The notes: generated by a model not told the origin, from the sequence alone. 64,000 nt of DNA from Nicoletella semolina (GCF_004345745.1 NZ_SLXJ01000004.1:81915-145914); one strand, 5' to 3'; positions 49,502-61,328 are shown, numbered from the stretch's first letter. Made by a program: numbers and translations.

Positions 49502-49625
49502 TCTTGCGATTTTCTACTGTGGAACAAACGGTGCAGGCAAAACAACCTTGCGTGGCTTTAATAAAGATACCGTGCAGATTGTGATTGATTCAGATCATAC
49601 CGCAATGCACATTAGTCCTGCATAG
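49491..49625 (+). pseudogene. Truncated zeta-toxin-like P-loop kinase
   Basis: A 44-residue frame starting in the overlap with the previous gene: MQNNLAIFYC, then the P-loop GTNGAGKTT, then VQIVIDSDHTAMHISPA and a TAG. This is the N-terminal end of zeta-toxin family kinases (Walker A, then an IDxDxIAxxINP-like strand), cut after about one fifth of the usual length. No continuation was found before the mrr gene at 49656. Confidence 0.7.
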
Positions 49626-49655
49626 ATAGAAGTTAGAAGATCTAGGTAACAAATA

Positions 49656-50582
49656 ATGAATTATAAGAAACCTAAGGATTTATTAAATCCAATTTTAAAT
49701 TTTCTCAATCAAGATAATTATGTGTTAATTTCAGAAATTATTGGGTATTTAGCCAAAGAATTTGCATTAGATAATAATTTTTTAAATAAGCGCTATGAAA
49801 TAAGTAACGCCAAAATTTTCGATAATACTGTTTATTGGAAGCTGAATGACCTTGAAAAAGCGGGTTTATTAGTATTCAGGCAACAGAAAAATAAAAGAGT
49901 TTATAAAATTAGTGATATAGGAAAATCATTTATTCACAATTCTAATGATGAGATTTTGAAATATATTCGAGAAAATTATTTAGCTAAATTTAAGTTCTCA
50001 GACGGTATTAGTGATGAATTAGAACTCTTACCTGATACTAGTAAACGTGAAGAAGATCCTTTGACGCTGTTAGAAACATCATATAAAGCAATTAGACGAA
50101 AAGTTTACGATGATATTTTAGAGACTATTTTATTGAAGTCAGCTGCTGCATTTGAACAAATTGTAACAGAGTTATTACAAAAAATGGGATATGGTGATGG
50201 CAAGGTTACCCAATTAACTCGTGATGGTGGTATTGATGCTATAATTAAAGGTGATGTTTTAGGCTTTGAGCAAATTTATGTACAAGCCAAACGATATCAA
50301 CAAGACAATTCGATATCTAGAAAAGAAGTTCAAGGATTTACTGGTGCATTATTAGGATTAGAGGGGAATGCAACAAAGGGCGTATTTATTACTACATCTA
50401 AATTTAGTGATGATGCAAAAGTATTTGCTCAAAATTTTTCAAAAGCTCGTATTGTTTTAATTGATGGAAATCAGTTGGCAAAATATATTTATGATTATGA
50501 ATTAGGTGTACAAAAAGAAAAAGAATTTAGTATTAAAAAATTAGATAACGATTTTTGGGATAATTTCCAAAATAATAATTAG
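49656..50582 (+). CDS. mrr: Mrr-family type IV restriction endonuclease
   Basis: A 308-residue Mrr protein: N-terminal winged-helix Mrr_N domain (about 5-95, VYWKLNDLEKAGLL) and a C-terminal PD-(D/E)xK nuclease with FEQIVTELLQKMGY, Asp194 in DGGIDAII and Gln210-Ala-Lys212 in YVQAKRY. Mrr enzymes cut modified (methylated) DNA. The gene is noticeably more AT-rich than its valS neighbour and lies in a patch of decayed accessory genes. The ribosome site is weak. Confidence 0.9.
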   Translation: MNYKKPKDLLNPILNFLNQDNYVLISEIIGYLAKEFALDNNFLNKRYEISNAKIFDNTVYWKLNDLEKAGLLVFRQQKNKRVYKISDIGKSFIHNSNDEILKYIRENYLAKFKFSDGISDELELLPDTSKREEDPLTLLETSYKAIRRKVYDDILETILLKSAAAFEQIVTELLQKMGYGDGKVTQLTRDGGIDAIIKGDVLGFEQIYVQAKRYQQDNSISRKEVQGFTGALLGLEGNATKGVFITTSKFSDDAKVFAQNFSKARIVLIDGNQLAKYIYDYELGVQKEKEFSIKKLDNDFWDNFQNNN

Positions 50583-50600
50583 GAAAAACGAGAAAAAACA

Positions 50601-53465
50601 ATGACACAAAACCTCCAAATGGCAGACCGTTTCGATGCGTCTGCAGTAGAACAAGCACTTTATAAACACTGGGAAGAACAGGGCTATTTTAAGCCGACTG
50701 AAAATCCTAATGTTCCAAGCTACTGTATCGTCATTCCACCGCCGAATGTTACTGGCTCATTGCATATGGGACACGCATTCCAACAAACGTTAATGGATAC
50801 GCTGATCCGTTTTAACCGTATGGAAGGCAACAACACCTTGTGGCAGGCAGGGACTGACCATGCAGGGATCGCAACCCAAATGGTGGTGGAGCGTAAAATT
50901 GCCGCAGAAGAAGGCAAAACTCGCCACGATTATGGGCGTGAGGCTTTCATCAATAAAATCTGGGATTGGAAAGCCTATTCAGGCGGTACAATTAGCCAAC
51001 AAATGCGTCGTTTGGGTAACTCAATCGACTGGGATCGTGAACGTTTCACAATGGACGAAGGCTTATCGAATGCAGTGAAAGAAGTGTTCGTTCGTTTGCA
51101 CGAAGAAGGCTTGATTTACCGTGGGAAACGCCTCGTAAACTGGGATCCGAAACTTCACACCGCTATTTCAGATTTAGAAGTAGAAAACAAAGAGAGCAAA
51201 GGCTCGCTTTGGCATTTCCGCTATCCGTTGGCAAACGGTGCGAAAACCGCGGACGGTAAAGATTACTTGGTGGTAGCAACCACTCGTCCTGAAACCGTGC
51301 TAGGCGATACAGCGGTAGCGGTTCACCCAGAAGATGAACGCTATCAATCATTGATTGGTAAGACGGTCATTTTACCGCTTGCAAACCGTGAAATCCCAAT
51401 CGTAGCGGACGATTACGTTGATCGTGAGTTCGGTACAGGTGTAGTGAAAATTACTCCAGCCCACGACTTCAACGACTACGAAGTGGGTAAACGTCATTGC
51501 TTGCCAATGGTAAATGTAATGACGCTAAATGCGGATATCCGTGCGGAAGCGGAAATTATCGGTACAGACGGTAAACCGCTTGCGACTTATGAGGCGAAAA
51601 TCCCTGCGGATTATCAAGGCTTAGAGCGTTTCGCTGCACGTAAAAAAGTGGTGGCGGATTTTGAAGCCTTAGGTTTATTAGACGAAATCAAACCACACGA
51701 TTTGAAAGTGCCTTACGGTGACCGTGGTGGCGTGCCAATTGAGCCAATGCTAACTGACCAATGGTATGTGAGTGTGAAACCGCTTGCCGAAGTAGCGACC
51801 AAAGCGGTGGAAGACGGCGAAATCCAATTCGTACCAAAACAATACGAAAACCTTTACTTCTCTTGGATGCGTGATATTCAAGACTGGTGTATCTCTCGCC
51901 AATTATGGTGGGGTCATCGTATCCCTGCGTGGTATGACGAAGCAGGCAATGTGTATGTAGCACGCAACGAAGAAGAAGTGCGTCAAAAACACAACTTACC
52001 TGCGGATTTACCATTAAAACAAGATGAAGACGTGTTAGATACTTGGTTCTCATCAGGTTTGTGGACGTTCTCGACCTTAGGTTGGCCAAAGCAAACCAAC
52101 GATCTAAAAATGTTCCACCCAACCGATGTGTTGATCACTGGTTTCGATATCATCTTCTTCTGGGTGGCTCGTATGATTATGTTTACGATGCACTTTGTAA
52201 AAGATGAAAATGGCAAACCGCAAGTGCCGTTCAAAACCGTGTATGTAACGGGCTTGATTCGTGATGAAAATGGTCAAAAAATGTCAAAATCGAAGGGTAA
52301 CGTGCTTGACCCAATCGATATGATTGACGGTATTTCTCTTGAAGATTTACTCGAAAAACGCACTGGCAATATGATGCAACCGCAACTGGCAGAAAAAATT
52401 GCTAAGGCAACCCGCAAAGAATTCGATAACGGTATTGCGGCACACGGTACAGACGCATTGCGTTTCACCCTTGCCGCATTAGCGAGCAACGGTCGTGATA
52501 TCAACTGGGATATGAAACGCCTAGAAGGCTACCGCAACTTTTGTAACAAATTATGGAATGCAAGCCGTTTCGTATTAACTAACGATAAACTTGATTTATC
52601 GGCAGGCGAAATGGAATATAGCTTGGCAGATCGTTGGATCGAGTCAAAATTCAACCGCACTGTGGGCGAGTTCCGTGAGGCATTAAGCCAATATCGTTTC
52701 GACTTAGCGGCAAATGCCATTTACGACTTCACTTGGAACGAGTTCTGCGACTGGTACTTAGAACTCACTAAACCAGTGTTTGCTAGCGGTACTGAAGCAC
52801 AAAAACGTGGTGCAAGCCAAACGCTCGTGCGTGTGCTTGAAAAATTACTCCGTTTGGCACACCCAATGATGCCGTTCATCACCGAAGAAATTTGGCAGAA
52901 AGTGAAAGGCTTTGCGGGCATTGACGCTGATACCATTATGTTACAACCATTCCCGAAAGTGGTGGAAAGCGAATTAGACGAAGCAGCGGAAGTGCAAATC
53001 GGCTGGATTAAAGAGTTAATCATCGCTGTGCGTAACATTCGTGCGGAAAGCAATATCGCACCAAGCAAAGGCTTAGAATTCCTTGTTCGCAATGTATCTG
53101 ACGAGCAACGCAAAATTCTGGCGGAAAACGACCGCTTGTTAAAAGCAATGGCGAAGTTAGATAGCGTACAAGTGCTAAGTGCGGACGAAACTGCACCTCT
53201 TTCCGTGGCGAAATTGGTCGGTAACGTGGAAGTGCTAATCCCAATGGCGGGCTTTATCAATAAAGAAGCAGAGCTTGCTCGATTAACCAAAGAAATTGAG
53301 AAAATGCAAGGCGAAATTACTCGCATTGAAAATAAACTCAGCAACGAAGCCTTTGTAGCAAAAGCACCAGAAGCTGTGATCGCCAAAGAGCGTGAAAAAA
53401 TGCAAGAGTACCAAAACGGTTTGAATAAATTGCAAGGACAATATACAGCGATTGAAGCATTGTAA
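50601..53465 (+). CDS. valS: Valyl-tRNA synthetase ValS
   Basis: Charges tRNA-Val. Class I synthetase of 954 residues with HMGH (in [11 protein letters not shown]), KMSKS (in [10 protein letters not shown]), the CP1 editing domain ([17 protein letters not shown]), and a C-terminal coiled coil ([20 protein letters not shown]). Codon use is strongly biased, as in highly expressed genes. Starts 18 nt after mrr. Confidence 0.98.
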   Translation: MTQNLQMADRFDASAVEQALYKHWEEQGYFKPTENPNVPSYCIVIPPPNVTGSLHMGHAFQQTLMDTLIRFNRMEGNNTLWQAGTDHAGIATQMVVERKIAAEEGKTRHDYGREAFINKIWDWKAYSGGTISQQMRRLGNSIDWDRERFTMDEGLSNAVKEVFVRLHEEGLIYRGKRLVNWDPKLHTAISDLEVENKESKGSLWHFRYPLANGAKTADGKDYLVVATTRPETVLGDTAVAVHPEDERYQSLIGKTVILPLANREIPIVADDYVDREFGTGVVKITPAHDFNDYEVGKRHCLPMVNVMTLNADIRAEAEIIGTDGKPLATYEAKIPADYQGLERFAARKKVVADFEALGLLDEIKPHDLKVPYGDRGGVPIEPMLTDQWYVSVKPLAEVATKAVEDGEIQFVPKQYENLYFSWMRDIQDWCISRQLWWGHRIPAWYDEAGNVYVARNEEEVRQKHNLPADLPLKQDEDVLDTWFSSGLWTFSTLGWPKQTNDLKMFHPTDVLITGFDIIFFWVARMIMFTMHFVKDENGKPQVPFKTVYVTGLIRDENGQKMSKSKGNVLDPIDMIDGISLEDLLEKRTGNMMQPQLAEKIAKATRKEFDNGIAAHGTDALRFTLAALASNGRDINWDMKRLEGYRNFCNKLWNASRFVLTNDKLDLSAGEMEYSLADRWIESKFNRTVGEFREALSQYRFDLAANAIYDFTWNEFCDWYLELTKPVFASGTEAQKRGASQTLVRVLEKLLRLAHPMMPFITEEIWQKVKGFAGIDADTIMLQPFPKVVESELDEAAEVQIGWIKELIIAVRNIRAESNIAPSKGLEFLVRNVSDEQRKILAENDRLLKAMAKLDSVQVLSADETAPLSVAKLVGNVEVLIPMAGFINKEAELARLTKEIEKMQGEITRIENKLSNEAFVAKAPEAVIAKEREKMQEYQNGLNKLQGQYTAIEAL

Positions 53466-53525
53466 AAGGTTAGGTACGTTAGAGTTAGAAAATCAAGAAA
53501 CAATTGCGATAAACTGAGAGTAAAG

Positions 53526-53563
53526 AGGCTGATTTCCACCAATGGTTGAATTCAGCCTTTTTG
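53526..53563 (+). terminator. valS intrinsic terminator
   Basis: AGGCTGA / TCAGCCT stem with an inner CCA/TGG pairing, followed by TTTTTGTTG. It sits between the convergent valS and add genes. Confidence 0.75.
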
Positions 53564-53580
53564 TTGATTGAAATTTATGA

Positions 53581-54612
53581 TTACAGGGCTAATTCAGGGT
53601 AACGTTGCTGAGTATAGGCAAGCAAGGCTTGTTTATCTTGTTCCGATAAAAAGGCCGCTTGTATTGCATTGCGAACTAGCTGCTGGGCTTCTGTTTGAGA
53701 AAGCTGATAATGGTTTTCCAATAATTCAAATTGAGCGTGAATCGTGGTGTTAGAAACGGTCATATTGTCGCTACTTAATGTGGCAACAATACCTTTTTGT
53801 AAAAAGGTGCGTAATGGGTAGTCTGCTAAATGTTTTACCGTTTTAGTTTGTAAATTGCTGCAAGGGCACATTTCAAGTGGCGTTTTTTGCGAAGCGAGTC
53901 GTTCCACAACGTGGTGATTTTCAATTGCTCGGACGCCGTGTCCAATGCGTGCTGCTCCTAAATCTAATGCTTTTGCAACATTTTCTGCCCCTGCCCCCTC
54001 GCCTGCGTGAAGCGTAAATGGAAGACGGCTCTGTTTAGCAAACTCAAAAGGAGCGGCGTAATATTCCATTGGGTGAAGATTTTCTGAACCAGCTAAATCT
54101 GCGGCCACTACGCCCTGTCCTAAATATTGTTTGGTTAAGTGAATCGTTTCCATATTTTGAGCTTGATTATCTTCAAAACGCATACAGCATAAAATGAGAT
54201 TGGCGGTAAATAAATTGGTTTTGTTCGCCAACCCCTGTTTTAAGCCTTGTAATGCGGCTTGAACAGCCTGCTCTTGAGTCATTGATTTTCTTGTGTGCAA
54301 TTGAGGGGCGAAACGAATTTCTGCATAAACTAGCCCAAGTTTGTCCAAACGTTCGACAAGATCGCACACCGCAGAAGTGAGTGCTGCTGGCGTTTGTAAT
54401 AATGAAACGGGTAATGCAAAGCAGCGGAGATAGTCATTGAGATCGGTGCAATCTGCTGGCACAGAAATATATTGGTTCAATTGCTGAATATCTTTGGTTG
54501 GTAGGGCAATTTGCTGCTTTTCCGCCCATTCAATGATCCATTCAGGCGAGAGTGATCCATCTAAATGGAGGTGTAGCTCAATAATGCCGTATTGTTTAAG
54601 TTGATTGTTCAT
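53581..54612 (-). CDS. add: Adenosine deaminase Add
   Basis: Converts adenosine to inosine in purine salvage. The 343-residue TIM-barrel protein has HLHLDG (residues 14-19; zinc histidines), LHAGEGAG (active-site His, Glu region), IGHGVRAIE and the zinc Asp in LSSDNMTVS. The SSDN form is that of bacterial adenosine deaminases rather than adenine deaminases. Confidence 0.92.
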   Translation of the reverse strand: MNNQLKQYGIIELHLHLDGSLSPEWIIEWAEKQQIALPTKDIQQLNQYISVPADCTDLNDYLRCFALPVSLLQTPAALTSAVCDLVERLDKLGLVYAEIRFAPQLHTRKSMTQEQAVQAALQGLKQGLANKTNLFTANLILCCMRFEDNQAQNMETIHLTKQYLGQGVVAADLAGSENLHPMEYYAAPFEFAKQSRLPFTLHAGEGAGAENVAKALDLGAARIGHGVRAIENHHVVERLASQKTPLEMCPCSNLQTKTVKHLADYPLRTFLQKGIVATLSSDNMTVSNTTIHAQFELLENHYQLSQTEAQQLVRNAIQAAFLSEQDKQALLAYTQQRYPELAL

Positions 54613-54666
54613 ACTGTTCCTTTTTTGTTTTTCTTATTGAGTATTTGATGCCTCTAGATAAAAGAC

Positions 54667-54718
54667 AAGCGGTTAGATTCATCAAAAATATTGCAAAATT
54701 TTTGAGAATGTAACCGCT
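54667..54718 (-). terminator. gyrA terminator built from paired uptake sequences
   Basis: AAGCGGTTA (54667-54675) and TAACCGCT (54711-54718) pair, with further inner pairing (GATTC/GAAT and CAAAAAT/ATTTTTG). It lies 19 nt past the gyrA stop on the minus strand. Confidence 0.65.
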
Positions 54719-54736
54719 GGTTTGCTATTTGTTTAG

Positions 54737-57400
54737 CTATTCGTCTTCACTAACTTCGTTAGTATCTTCGCTTTCAATTTCACATACTCGCTCAAGGCTA
54801 ACGACTTGTTCATCTTCAGCGGTGCGGATAATTCGTACGCCTTGTGTATTTCGACCAACGAGACTGACTTCGCTGACACGAGTTCGCACTAAAGTACCAG
54901 CATCTGTAATGAGCATAATTTGATCTGCTTCATCAACTTGTACTGCGGCAACGACTTTTCCGTTACGTTCGTTCACCTTGATAGATACCACGCCTTTGGT
55001 TGCACGGGATTTAATTGGGTATTCGTGTAACTCCGTGCGTTTGCCGTATCCATTTTGAGTAACGGTAAGAATTGCACTCTCAGTATGTGGGATCACTAAT
55101 GATACGACTTTATCTGCTGAAAGATTAACGCTGTTATTTTCTTCACAGTCTTCATTTTCAAGATCAATGATTTCAGCCTCTTCTGTTTCATCGCTCATCA
55201 ATTCGTTGGTGGCAAGTTTAATACCACGCACGCCAGTGGCGGTTCTACCCATTGCTCGTACAGCAGTTTCTGCAAAACGTACAACTCGACCTTGTGCAGA
55301 GAACAGCATAATTTCACTGTCTCCGTGTGTGATATCTACGCCAATTAATTCATCGCCATCACGCAACTTCAATGCAATTAGACCGCTTGATCTCACGTTA
55401 CTGAATGCGTCTAGTGAAACTTTTTTCACCACACCACTTGCGGTTGCCATAAAGATGAATTTATCTGCACTAAATTCGCCTTTTGGAATAGGAAGAATAG
55501 CAGTGATACGTTCATTTTCTTCTTTGACAAGTGGCAGAATATTAACAATTGGTGTGCCTCTCGCACCTCGGCTAGCTTGTGGTAATTGGTAGACTTTGAG
55601 TTGGTACAATCGCCCTTTACTTGAAAAACAGAGAATGGTGTCGTGCGTATTCGCAACTAATAAACGCTCAATGAAATCATCTTCTTTCATTTTTGTTGCA
55701 GATTTTCCTTTTCCACCACGGCGTTGTGCTTCGTAATCAGATAATGGTTGGTATTTGACATAACCTGCGTGTGAAAGCGTGACGACAACATCTTCTTGAG
55801 CAATCAAGTCTTCTAAATTAATATCGCCAGACGCTGCGGTAATTTCGGTACGGCGTTCATCGCCAAATTCTGCTTTTACTTTTTCTAATTCTTCACGAAT
55901 TACTTCCATCAAGCGTTCAGGGCTATTAAGAATGTATAAAAGTTCACCAATCACAACTAAAATATCACGGTATTCATCAAGAATTTTTTCGTGTTCTAAG
56001 CTCGTTAAACGGTGTAAGCGTAGCTCTAAAATTGCTTTAGCTTGTGCTTCAGAGAGGTAATATTGTCCTTCTCGTACCCCACATTCTATAGGTAAATCAT
56101 CAGGACGAGCGACATCAACACCTGCCGCTTCCAGCATTGTGGCAACATTACCTAATAACCAAGGACGTGCTAATAACCCTTCTCGTGCTTCTTCAGCCGT
56201 TTTAGAATTGCGGATGAGTTCGATAACAGGGTTAATATTAGCGAGTGCAATAGCTAAGCCTTCTAAGATATGAGCACGCTCACGCGCTTTACGCAGTTCG
56301 AAAATCGTGCGGCGAGTAACAACCTCACGGCGGTGTAAGACAAAAGCTTCAATAATTTGTTTAAGGTTTAGCACTTTTGGCTGACCGTGATCCAATGCCA
56401 CCATATTGACACCAAAGGTGACTTGCATTTGGGTCAGTGCGTAAAGGTTATTTAAGACGACTTCGCCTACCGCATCACGCTTAATCTCAATGACAATTCG
56501 TAATCCATCTTTGTCAGATTCATCTCGCAATTCGCTGATGCCTTCGACTTTCTTTTCTTTTACTAATTCGGCAATTTTTTCGATCAGCTTGGCTTTATTG
56601 ACTTGATAAGGGATTTCGGTCACGATAATTTGCTCACGCCCTTTCTCGGTGGTATGTACCTCTGCTTTTGCACGCACATACACCTTGCCTCTTCCTGTTC
56701 GGTAAGCATCTTCAATCCCTTTACGCCCATTGATAATTGCAGCAGTTGGGAAATCTGGACCTGGGATATATCGCATTAACTCATCAATTGAAATTTGGTC
56801 ATTATCAATATAGGCAAGGCAACCGTTGAGGACTTCATTTAGATTATGCGGTGGGATATTGGTTGCCATTCCCACTGCAATCCCTGATGAACCATTGACT
56901 AAGAGTGCAGGAATTTTTGTTGGCAATACATCTGGAATCATCTCTTTGCCATCGTAGTTTGGCGAGAAATCTACCGTCTCTTTATCTAAATCGGTTAATA
57001 ATTCCTGTGTGATTTTCTGCATACGTACTTCGGTATAACGCATCGCCGCAGGTGAGTCGCCATCAATTGAACCAAAGTTACCTTGCCCATCAACCAACAT
57101 ATAACGTAGTGAAAAAGGTTGAGCCATACGGACAATGGTGTCATAGACTGCGGTATCGCCGTGGGGGTGGTATTTACCAATTACATCACCGACTACACGA
57201 GCGGATTTTACATAAGGTTTATTTGCTGTATTGCCACTTTGATCCATTGAAAATAGTACGCGACGGTGAACAGGTTTTAAACCATCTCGTACATCAGGTA
57301 AAGCTCGTCCAACAATCACCGACATTGCATAGTCAAGGTAAGAAGTTTTAAGTTCTTCTTCGATGCTGATGGGCGTAATATCTTTGGCTAATTCGCTCAT
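54737..57400 (-). CDS. gyrA: DNA gyrase subunit A
   Basis: Breakage-reunion subunit of gyrase, 887 residues. The catalytic tyrosine lies in [10 protein letters not shown]. The quinolone region reads [12 protein letters not shown]: position 83 is Thr and position 87 is Asp in E. coli numbering. The C-terminal beta-pinwheel contains the gyrase box ([13 protein letters not shown]) and the tail is acidic ([10 protein letters not shown]). No resistance substitution at 87 is seen. Confidence 0.98.
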   Translation of the reverse strand: MSELAKDITPISIEEELKTSYLDYAMSVIVGRALPDVRDGLKPVHRRVLFSMDQSGNTANKPYVKSARVVGDVIGKYHPHGDTAVYDTIVRMAQPFSLRYMLVDGQGNFGSIDGDSPAAMRYTEVRMQKITQELLTDLDKETVDFSPNYDGKEMIPDVLPTKIPALLVNGSSGIAVGMATNIPPHNLNEVLNGCLAYIDNDQISIDELMRYIPGPDFPTAAIINGRKGIEDAYRTGRGKVYVRAKAEVHTTEKGREQIIVTEIPYQVNKAKLIEKIAELVKEKKVEGISELRDESDKDGLRIVIEIKRDAVGEVVLNNLYALTQMQVTFGVNMVALDHGQPKVLNLKQIIEAFVLHRREVVTRRTIFELRKARERAHILEGLAIALANINPVIELIRNSKTAEEAREGLLARPWLLGNVATMLEAAGVDVARPDDLPIECGVREGQYYLSEAQAKAILELRLHRLTSLEHEKILDEYRDILVVIGELLYILNSPERLMEVIREELEKVKAEFGDERRTEITAASGDINLEDLIAQEDVVVTLSHAGYVKYQPLSDYEAQRRGGKGKSATKMKEDDFIERLLVANTHDTILCFSSKGRLYQLKVYQLPQASRGARGTPIVNILPLVKEENERITAILPIPKGEFSADKFIFMATASGVVKKVSLDAFSNVRSSGLIALKLRDGDELIGVDITHGDSEIMLFSAQGRVVRFAETAVRAMGRTATGVRGIKLATNELMSDETEEAEIIDLENEDCEENNSVNLSADKVVSLVIPHTESAILTVTQNGYGKRTELHEYPIKSRATKGVVSIKVNERNGKVVAAVQVDEADQIMLITDAGTLVRTRVSEVSLVGRNTQGVRIIRTAEDEQVVSLERVCEIESEDTNEVSEDE

Positions 57401-57538
57401 TGAAATTTCCTAATCATTAATAAACGTATCTGTTTACCCTTTTATCATCATTTGAATAAGAGAATAAACAGACAAAAATCGTTGCTAAGTATAGCATAGA
57501 AAGGTAAAAATGCACAGAACGGCTATAGTGTGCTTTTC

Positions 57539-59146
57539 TTATTCATTCTTTTCTAGCAACACCTGTAATTTAAAGGTATCCACTTCATTTTCGAGTAATT
57601 CCACTTGTGGTGTGGTTTGATAAGCTTTGCTAGACAAATGTTGAAAACGTTCCACCTTTCCTAATAAACCCTGTTTTCCAACGAGCGATGTAACGGTTTG
57701 ATTATACTGGTTATTGGCAGTGCTCAAAGTATTGCCCAATTTATCAAGACGTTCTGCTATTACACATACTTGATTATAAATATCGCCTGCTTTTTCGCTG
57801 ATTTCTCGTGTTTCTACATTGCCTCGTTCAATTCGCCATAAATTTGCTACTGTGCGTAAAATCGGCATTAATGTTGTATGGGAGACAAGAATAACATTGC
57901 GTTCGTAGCCATATTGAAATAGTTGTGGATCGTGTTTTAAGGCTTCGATATAGGCAGGCTCAATAGGGATAAACATCAACACAAAATCAGGGCTTTTTAT
58001 GCCAATTAAAGTACTGTAGTTTTTCTTGGAAAGTCCATCAATATGGTTACGTAATGAATAGCAATGTTCATTCAATGCTTGCGAAATTGCAATTTTTTCT
58101 TCTGATCTGACTGCTTGTTCGTAAGCGAGCAGAGAGACCTTGCTATCCAATATAAGATGTTTATTATCTGGCAAATTCACTACAAAATCAGGAGAAAATC
58201 GCTTACCTTCTTCATTACGGAAATTCTCTTGGCTCATATAATGTTGATTGGATAATAAGCCTGCGGCTTGGAGAGCAGTTTCTAATTGCATTTCCCCCCA
58301 ATTACCAGCGGTTTTATTATTGCCTTTTAGTGCAGTCGTTAAATTTTGAGCGTCCTGCGATATTGATATACCAATTTCAAGTACTCGTTTGATTTCAGCT
58401 TCTAAATTAGCATGACCTTTAATGGATTCAGAGTGTACCTCGTTTACTCTTTTTTGAAACTGTTCAATTTGTTCTTTAAATGGCTTTAGCAATAGAGTGA
58501 GTGATGATTGATTAGTTTGGGCAAAAGTACGGCTTTTTTCGTCTAGAATTTGTTGGGCAAGCTGTTGAAATTCACTATTTAATTGTTGACGTACGTCTAG
58601 AAAATTTTGCTGTTGTTGCTCAAAATTTGCTTGTTTTTCAGAGAGCGTTGTTCGCAATTCAGTTAGGGTTTGTTCCGTTTGATGTAACTCTGTTCGCAAG
58701 CGGTCAATTTCGACCGATTTTTGCAGGAGTTGCTGTTGTGCTAAATATCGCTGTTCATCTAGGCTGTCTGCTTTGGTTTGTGCAGAACCGATTCGTTCTT
58801 TTAGCTCATTGATATAGCTTTCTAATTGGTTTTCAGACCGTTCTGATTCGGTTAATTTTTCTTGGAACTGGGCAATCATTGTATCTCGTTCTGCCAGTCG
58901 TTCTTGACAGGCTTCTAACTTTGTTTGTTGTTGAATAGCCCATTGTTCTAATTGTTGCTTTTCATTATTGAGTTGCTCGTATTTTTTGTATTGCTGTTGT
59001 TGTTGAGTATGGGAGGATTGTAGATCTTGCTTTAGTGCGTGTAGCTCACGTTGGTAACGTAAGTTGTTCAAAAATAGCCACAAAGCGATAAAGAATAAAG
59101 CTCCCAAGCCAAGTAAAAACCAAAGCTCATTTGTCATTTGTTCCAT
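57539..59146 (-). CDS. rmuC: DNA recombination limiting protein RmuC
   Basis: A 535-residue protein with an N-terminal membrane helix (about 8-27), a long glutamine-rich coiled coil (about 35-240) and the RmuC nuclease-like domain: NWGEMQLETALQAAGL, FSPDFVVNLPDNKHLILDSKVSL (PD-(D/E)xK-like) and MFIPIEPAYIEAL. RmuC limits inversion and repeat-mediated recombination; the enzymatic activity is debated. Confidence 0.92.
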   Translation of the reverse strand: MEQMTNELWFLLGLGALFFIALWLFLNNLRYQRELHALKQDLQSSHTQQQQQYKKYEQLNNEKQQLEQWAIQQQTKLEACQERLAERDTMIAQFQEKLTESERSENQLESYINELKERIGSAQTKADSLDEQRYLAQQQLLQKSVEIDRLRTELHQTEQTLTELRTTLSEKQANFEQQQQNFLDVRQQLNSEFQQLAQQILDEKSRTFAQTNQSSLTLLLKPFKEQIEQFQKRVNEVHSESIKGHANLEAEIKRVLEIGISISQDAQNLTTALKGNNKTAGNWGEMQLETALQAAGLLSNQHYMSQENFRNEEGKRFSPDFVVNLPDNKHLILDSKVSLLAYEQAVRSEEKIAISQALNEHCYSLRNHIDGLSKKNYSTLIGIKSPDFVLMFIPIEPAYIEALKHDPQLFQYGYERNVILVSHTTLMPILRTVANLWRIERGNVETREISEKAGDIYNQVCVIAERLDKLGNTLSTANNQYNQTVTSLVGKQGLLGKVERFQHLSSKAYQTTPQVELLENEVDTFKLQVLLEKNE

Positions 59147-59311
59147 CTAATATTGCCTGCTGATACAAGTAAAACATTCATTTTACCTTGTTCTGTATGA
59201 TTTTAAAGAAATTGCAAAAAATTTGGTAAAAAAGACCGCTAGTTTATGAAATTCAGTTAAAATTGCGGTTTCCAATTTTTCTGATCTTCAATATTTTTAA
59301 GGTGGAGTGTA

Positions 59312-59962
59312 ATGACTTATGTGGTCGGTTTAACAGGTGGGATTGGTAGTGGGAAAAGCACAGTTGCGGATCTTTTTGCTGAGTTAGGTGTACCAATTAT
59401 TGATGCAGATATAGTGGCTCGCCAAGTGGTTGAAAAAGGCAGTCCATTATTGGCTAAAATTGTGGAGCATTTTGGTTCACAGGTATTGCTTGCAAATTTT
59501 GAGTTAAATCGCACCGCTTTACGTCAGATTGTATTTGACGATCCGAAGCAAAAAGCGTGGCTGGAGGCGTTGTTACATCCTGCTATTCGAGAAGAAATGA
59601 TCCGACAATTGGACAGCGTTCAGCAGCCTTATGCACTATGGGTTGTGCCATTATTAATTGAAAATGGTTTGATTGATTTTTGTGATAGGGTAGTGGTAGT
59701 CGATGTTGAATCTCACATTCAATTAGAGCGTGCTAGCCAACGAGATCATAACTGCAAGCAAGTTATTCGGAATATTATTGCATCGCAAGTTTCTCGTCAA
59801 ACACGGCTCGAATATGCCGATGATGTAATTGATAACAACTTTCCTCTTGAGGAAGGATTTACGTTGCTTAAGCAGCGTGTACAGCAATTGCACCAATGTT
59901 ATTTACAATTAGCTTTACAAGGAGAATATGATGGCAAAGGATTTGTGTGTAATAAAGGGTAA
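59312..59962 (+). CDS. coaE: Dephospho-CoA kinase CoaE
   Basis: Last step of coenzyme A synthesis. P-loop kinase of 216 residues with GGIGSGKST (9-17), [11 protein letters not shown] and the lid region (RASQRDHN). Its 3' end overlaps yacG by 35 nt, so they are co-translated. The pilus genes that often precede coaE are absent; rmuC lies divergent upstream. Confidence 0.95.
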   Translation: MTYVVGLTGGIGSGKSTVADLFAELGVPIIDADIVARQVVEKGSPLLAKIVEHFGSQVLLANFELNRTALRQIVFDDPKQKAWLEALLHPAIREEMIRQLDSVQQPYALWVVPLLIENGLIDFCDRVVVVDVESHIQLERASQRDHNCKQVIRNIIASQVSRQTRLEYADDVIDNNFPLEEGFTLLKQRVQQLHQCYLQLALQGEYDGKGFVCNKG

Positions 59963-60146
59963 ATGCGTAACAATCGTAAATTGCCCAACCTGTGAAAAGG
60001 AGGTGAAATGGCTGCCTGAAAGCCTTTATCGCCCTTTTTGTAGCAAACGTTGCCAATTAATTGATTTAGGGGAGTGGACTGATGAGAAAAAAGTAATCGC
60101 AGGATCAGAAGACGACCTGATGTCTTCTGAATGGGAGCAGATTTAA
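59928..60146 (+). CDS. yacG: DNA gyrase inhibitor YacG (zinc protein)
   Basis: A 72-residue zinc-ribbon protein with four cysteine ligands (NCPTCEKEV, Cys19 and Cys22; YRPFCSKRC, Cys38 and Cys42) and the CQLIDLGEW signature. E. coli YacG binds GyrB and blocks DNA binding. ATGs lie at 59928 and 59931; AAGGAGAAT fits both. Confidence 0.92.
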   Translation: MMAKDLCVIKGKCVTIVNCPTCEKEVKWLPESLYRPFCSKRCQLIDLGEWTDEKKVIAGSEDDLMSSEWEQI

Positions 60147-60194
60147 ATGGGTTGGCGATAAGATTACATTATTACTAATTATGGCTAGTAGTAG

Positions 60195-61229
60195 CTAGAC
60201 TTCCTTGCGAAAATGACGCTGGCTTTTTGTTTCTTCACGGCTTTCTAGTAAGCGGTGGTAGTTTTCAAAGCGGATTGGATCAATCTTGCCTGTGTCCACA
60301 GCCTCACGCAAGGCACATTCAGGATCATCAAGGTGCTTGCAATCACGAAATTTACAAGCCCCCAATACGGCTTGGAATTCACGATAACCAGCGGTGATTT
60401 GTTCAGGGGTTAAATGCCATAAACCAAATTCACGAATACCAGGGGAATCAATTAAATGTCCACCTTGTGGCAAGTGGTAAAGGCGTGAAGCAGTGGTTGT
60501 ATGTTGCCCTAAACCAGAAGTGAGACTGATTTCTCCTATTTGTGCTTTTATATCAGGCAATAGTTGATTGATGAGACTTGATTTCCCTACGCCAGATTGC
60601 CCAACAAAAATTGATGTTCCTTGTGATAAGTAGGTATCCAAAGCGTCCATATTTTCCCCTGTTTCGGCGGATAAACAGAGTGTTTTATAGCCAATTTTGC
60701 GATATATTTCTAACTGTTTTTCAGCATCATTTCGTTCTGCAGGGGAGAGTAAGTCAATTTTATTCAAGATGATGAGAGCTGGAATGTTTGCTGTTTCGCA
60801 AATAACCAAGTAGCGATCGATGATATTTAAGGAAATTTGTGGTAGCACCGCAGAGACGATAATAATTTGATCAATGTTCGCAGCCATTACCTTGATTCCG
60901 TCATAATAATCTGGGCGACTAAGCTCATTTTTACGAGGAAAAACCGCTTCAATGACACCGCTAATACCTTGCAGTTGCTGATTACCTTGTCGCCAAGACA
61001 CCAAATCGCCAACAACTACATTTTTGAGCGTTCGGCGTAAATTACAGCGATAAATTTTACCTTGCTCGGTTTCAACGTCAGCGTGCTTAGCGTGGCGTGT
61101 AACGACAATGCCTAGCTGTATATCACCTAACATTTCATCTTGCCATTCGATACTTGATTGGTTAATTTTTTTACGTTGGTTAGATTGAATTCGACGTTGT
61201 TGATTTTGAGTTAATCTGCGTTTGCTCAA
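60195..61229 (-). CDS. rsgA: Ribosome small subunit GTPase RsgA
   Basis: Circularly permuted GTPase that checks late 30S assembly. It has an OB domain ([20 protein letters not shown]), G4 NKIDL, G1 [18 protein letters not shown]3 DSPG, and a C-terminal zinc knuckle ([17 protein letters not shown]). I chose a TTG start at 61229 because AGGA is 7 nt away and the protein then begins [12 protein letters not shown], as in homologues; the longer ATG start at 61265 adds 12 residues. Length is 344. Confidence 0.94.
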   Translation of the reverse strand: MSKRRLTQNQQRRIQSNQRKKINQSSIEWQDEMLGDIQLGIVVTRHAKHADVETEQGKIYRCNLRRTLKNVVVGDLVSWRQGNQQLQGISGVIEAVFPRKNELSRPDYYDGIKVMAANIDQIIIVSAVLPQISLNIIDRYLVICETANIPALIILNKIDLLSPAERNDAEKQLEIYRKIGYKTLCLSAETGENMDALDTYLSQGTSIFVGQSGVGKSSLINQLLPDIKAQIGEISLTSGLGQHTTTASRLYHLPQGGHLIDSPGIREFGLWHLTPEQITAGYREFQAVLGACKFRDCKHLDDPECALREAVDTGKIDPIRFENYHRLLESREETKSQRHFRKEV

Positions 61230-61328
61230 GGTAAATCCTAACTTAGATAAAAATGCCAAAAGCATACTATAAAATGAGGTAAAGCGGTAAGTTTTTGAGA
61301 AAATTTTGTAATTAGTTACTGCTGATGA

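Noticed and set aside
52721..53542. Long open frame of 273 codons antisense to valS
   Set aside because: It lies wholly opposite a highly biased synthetase gene, has a serine/leucine-rich composition typical of shadow frames, and matches no family I know.
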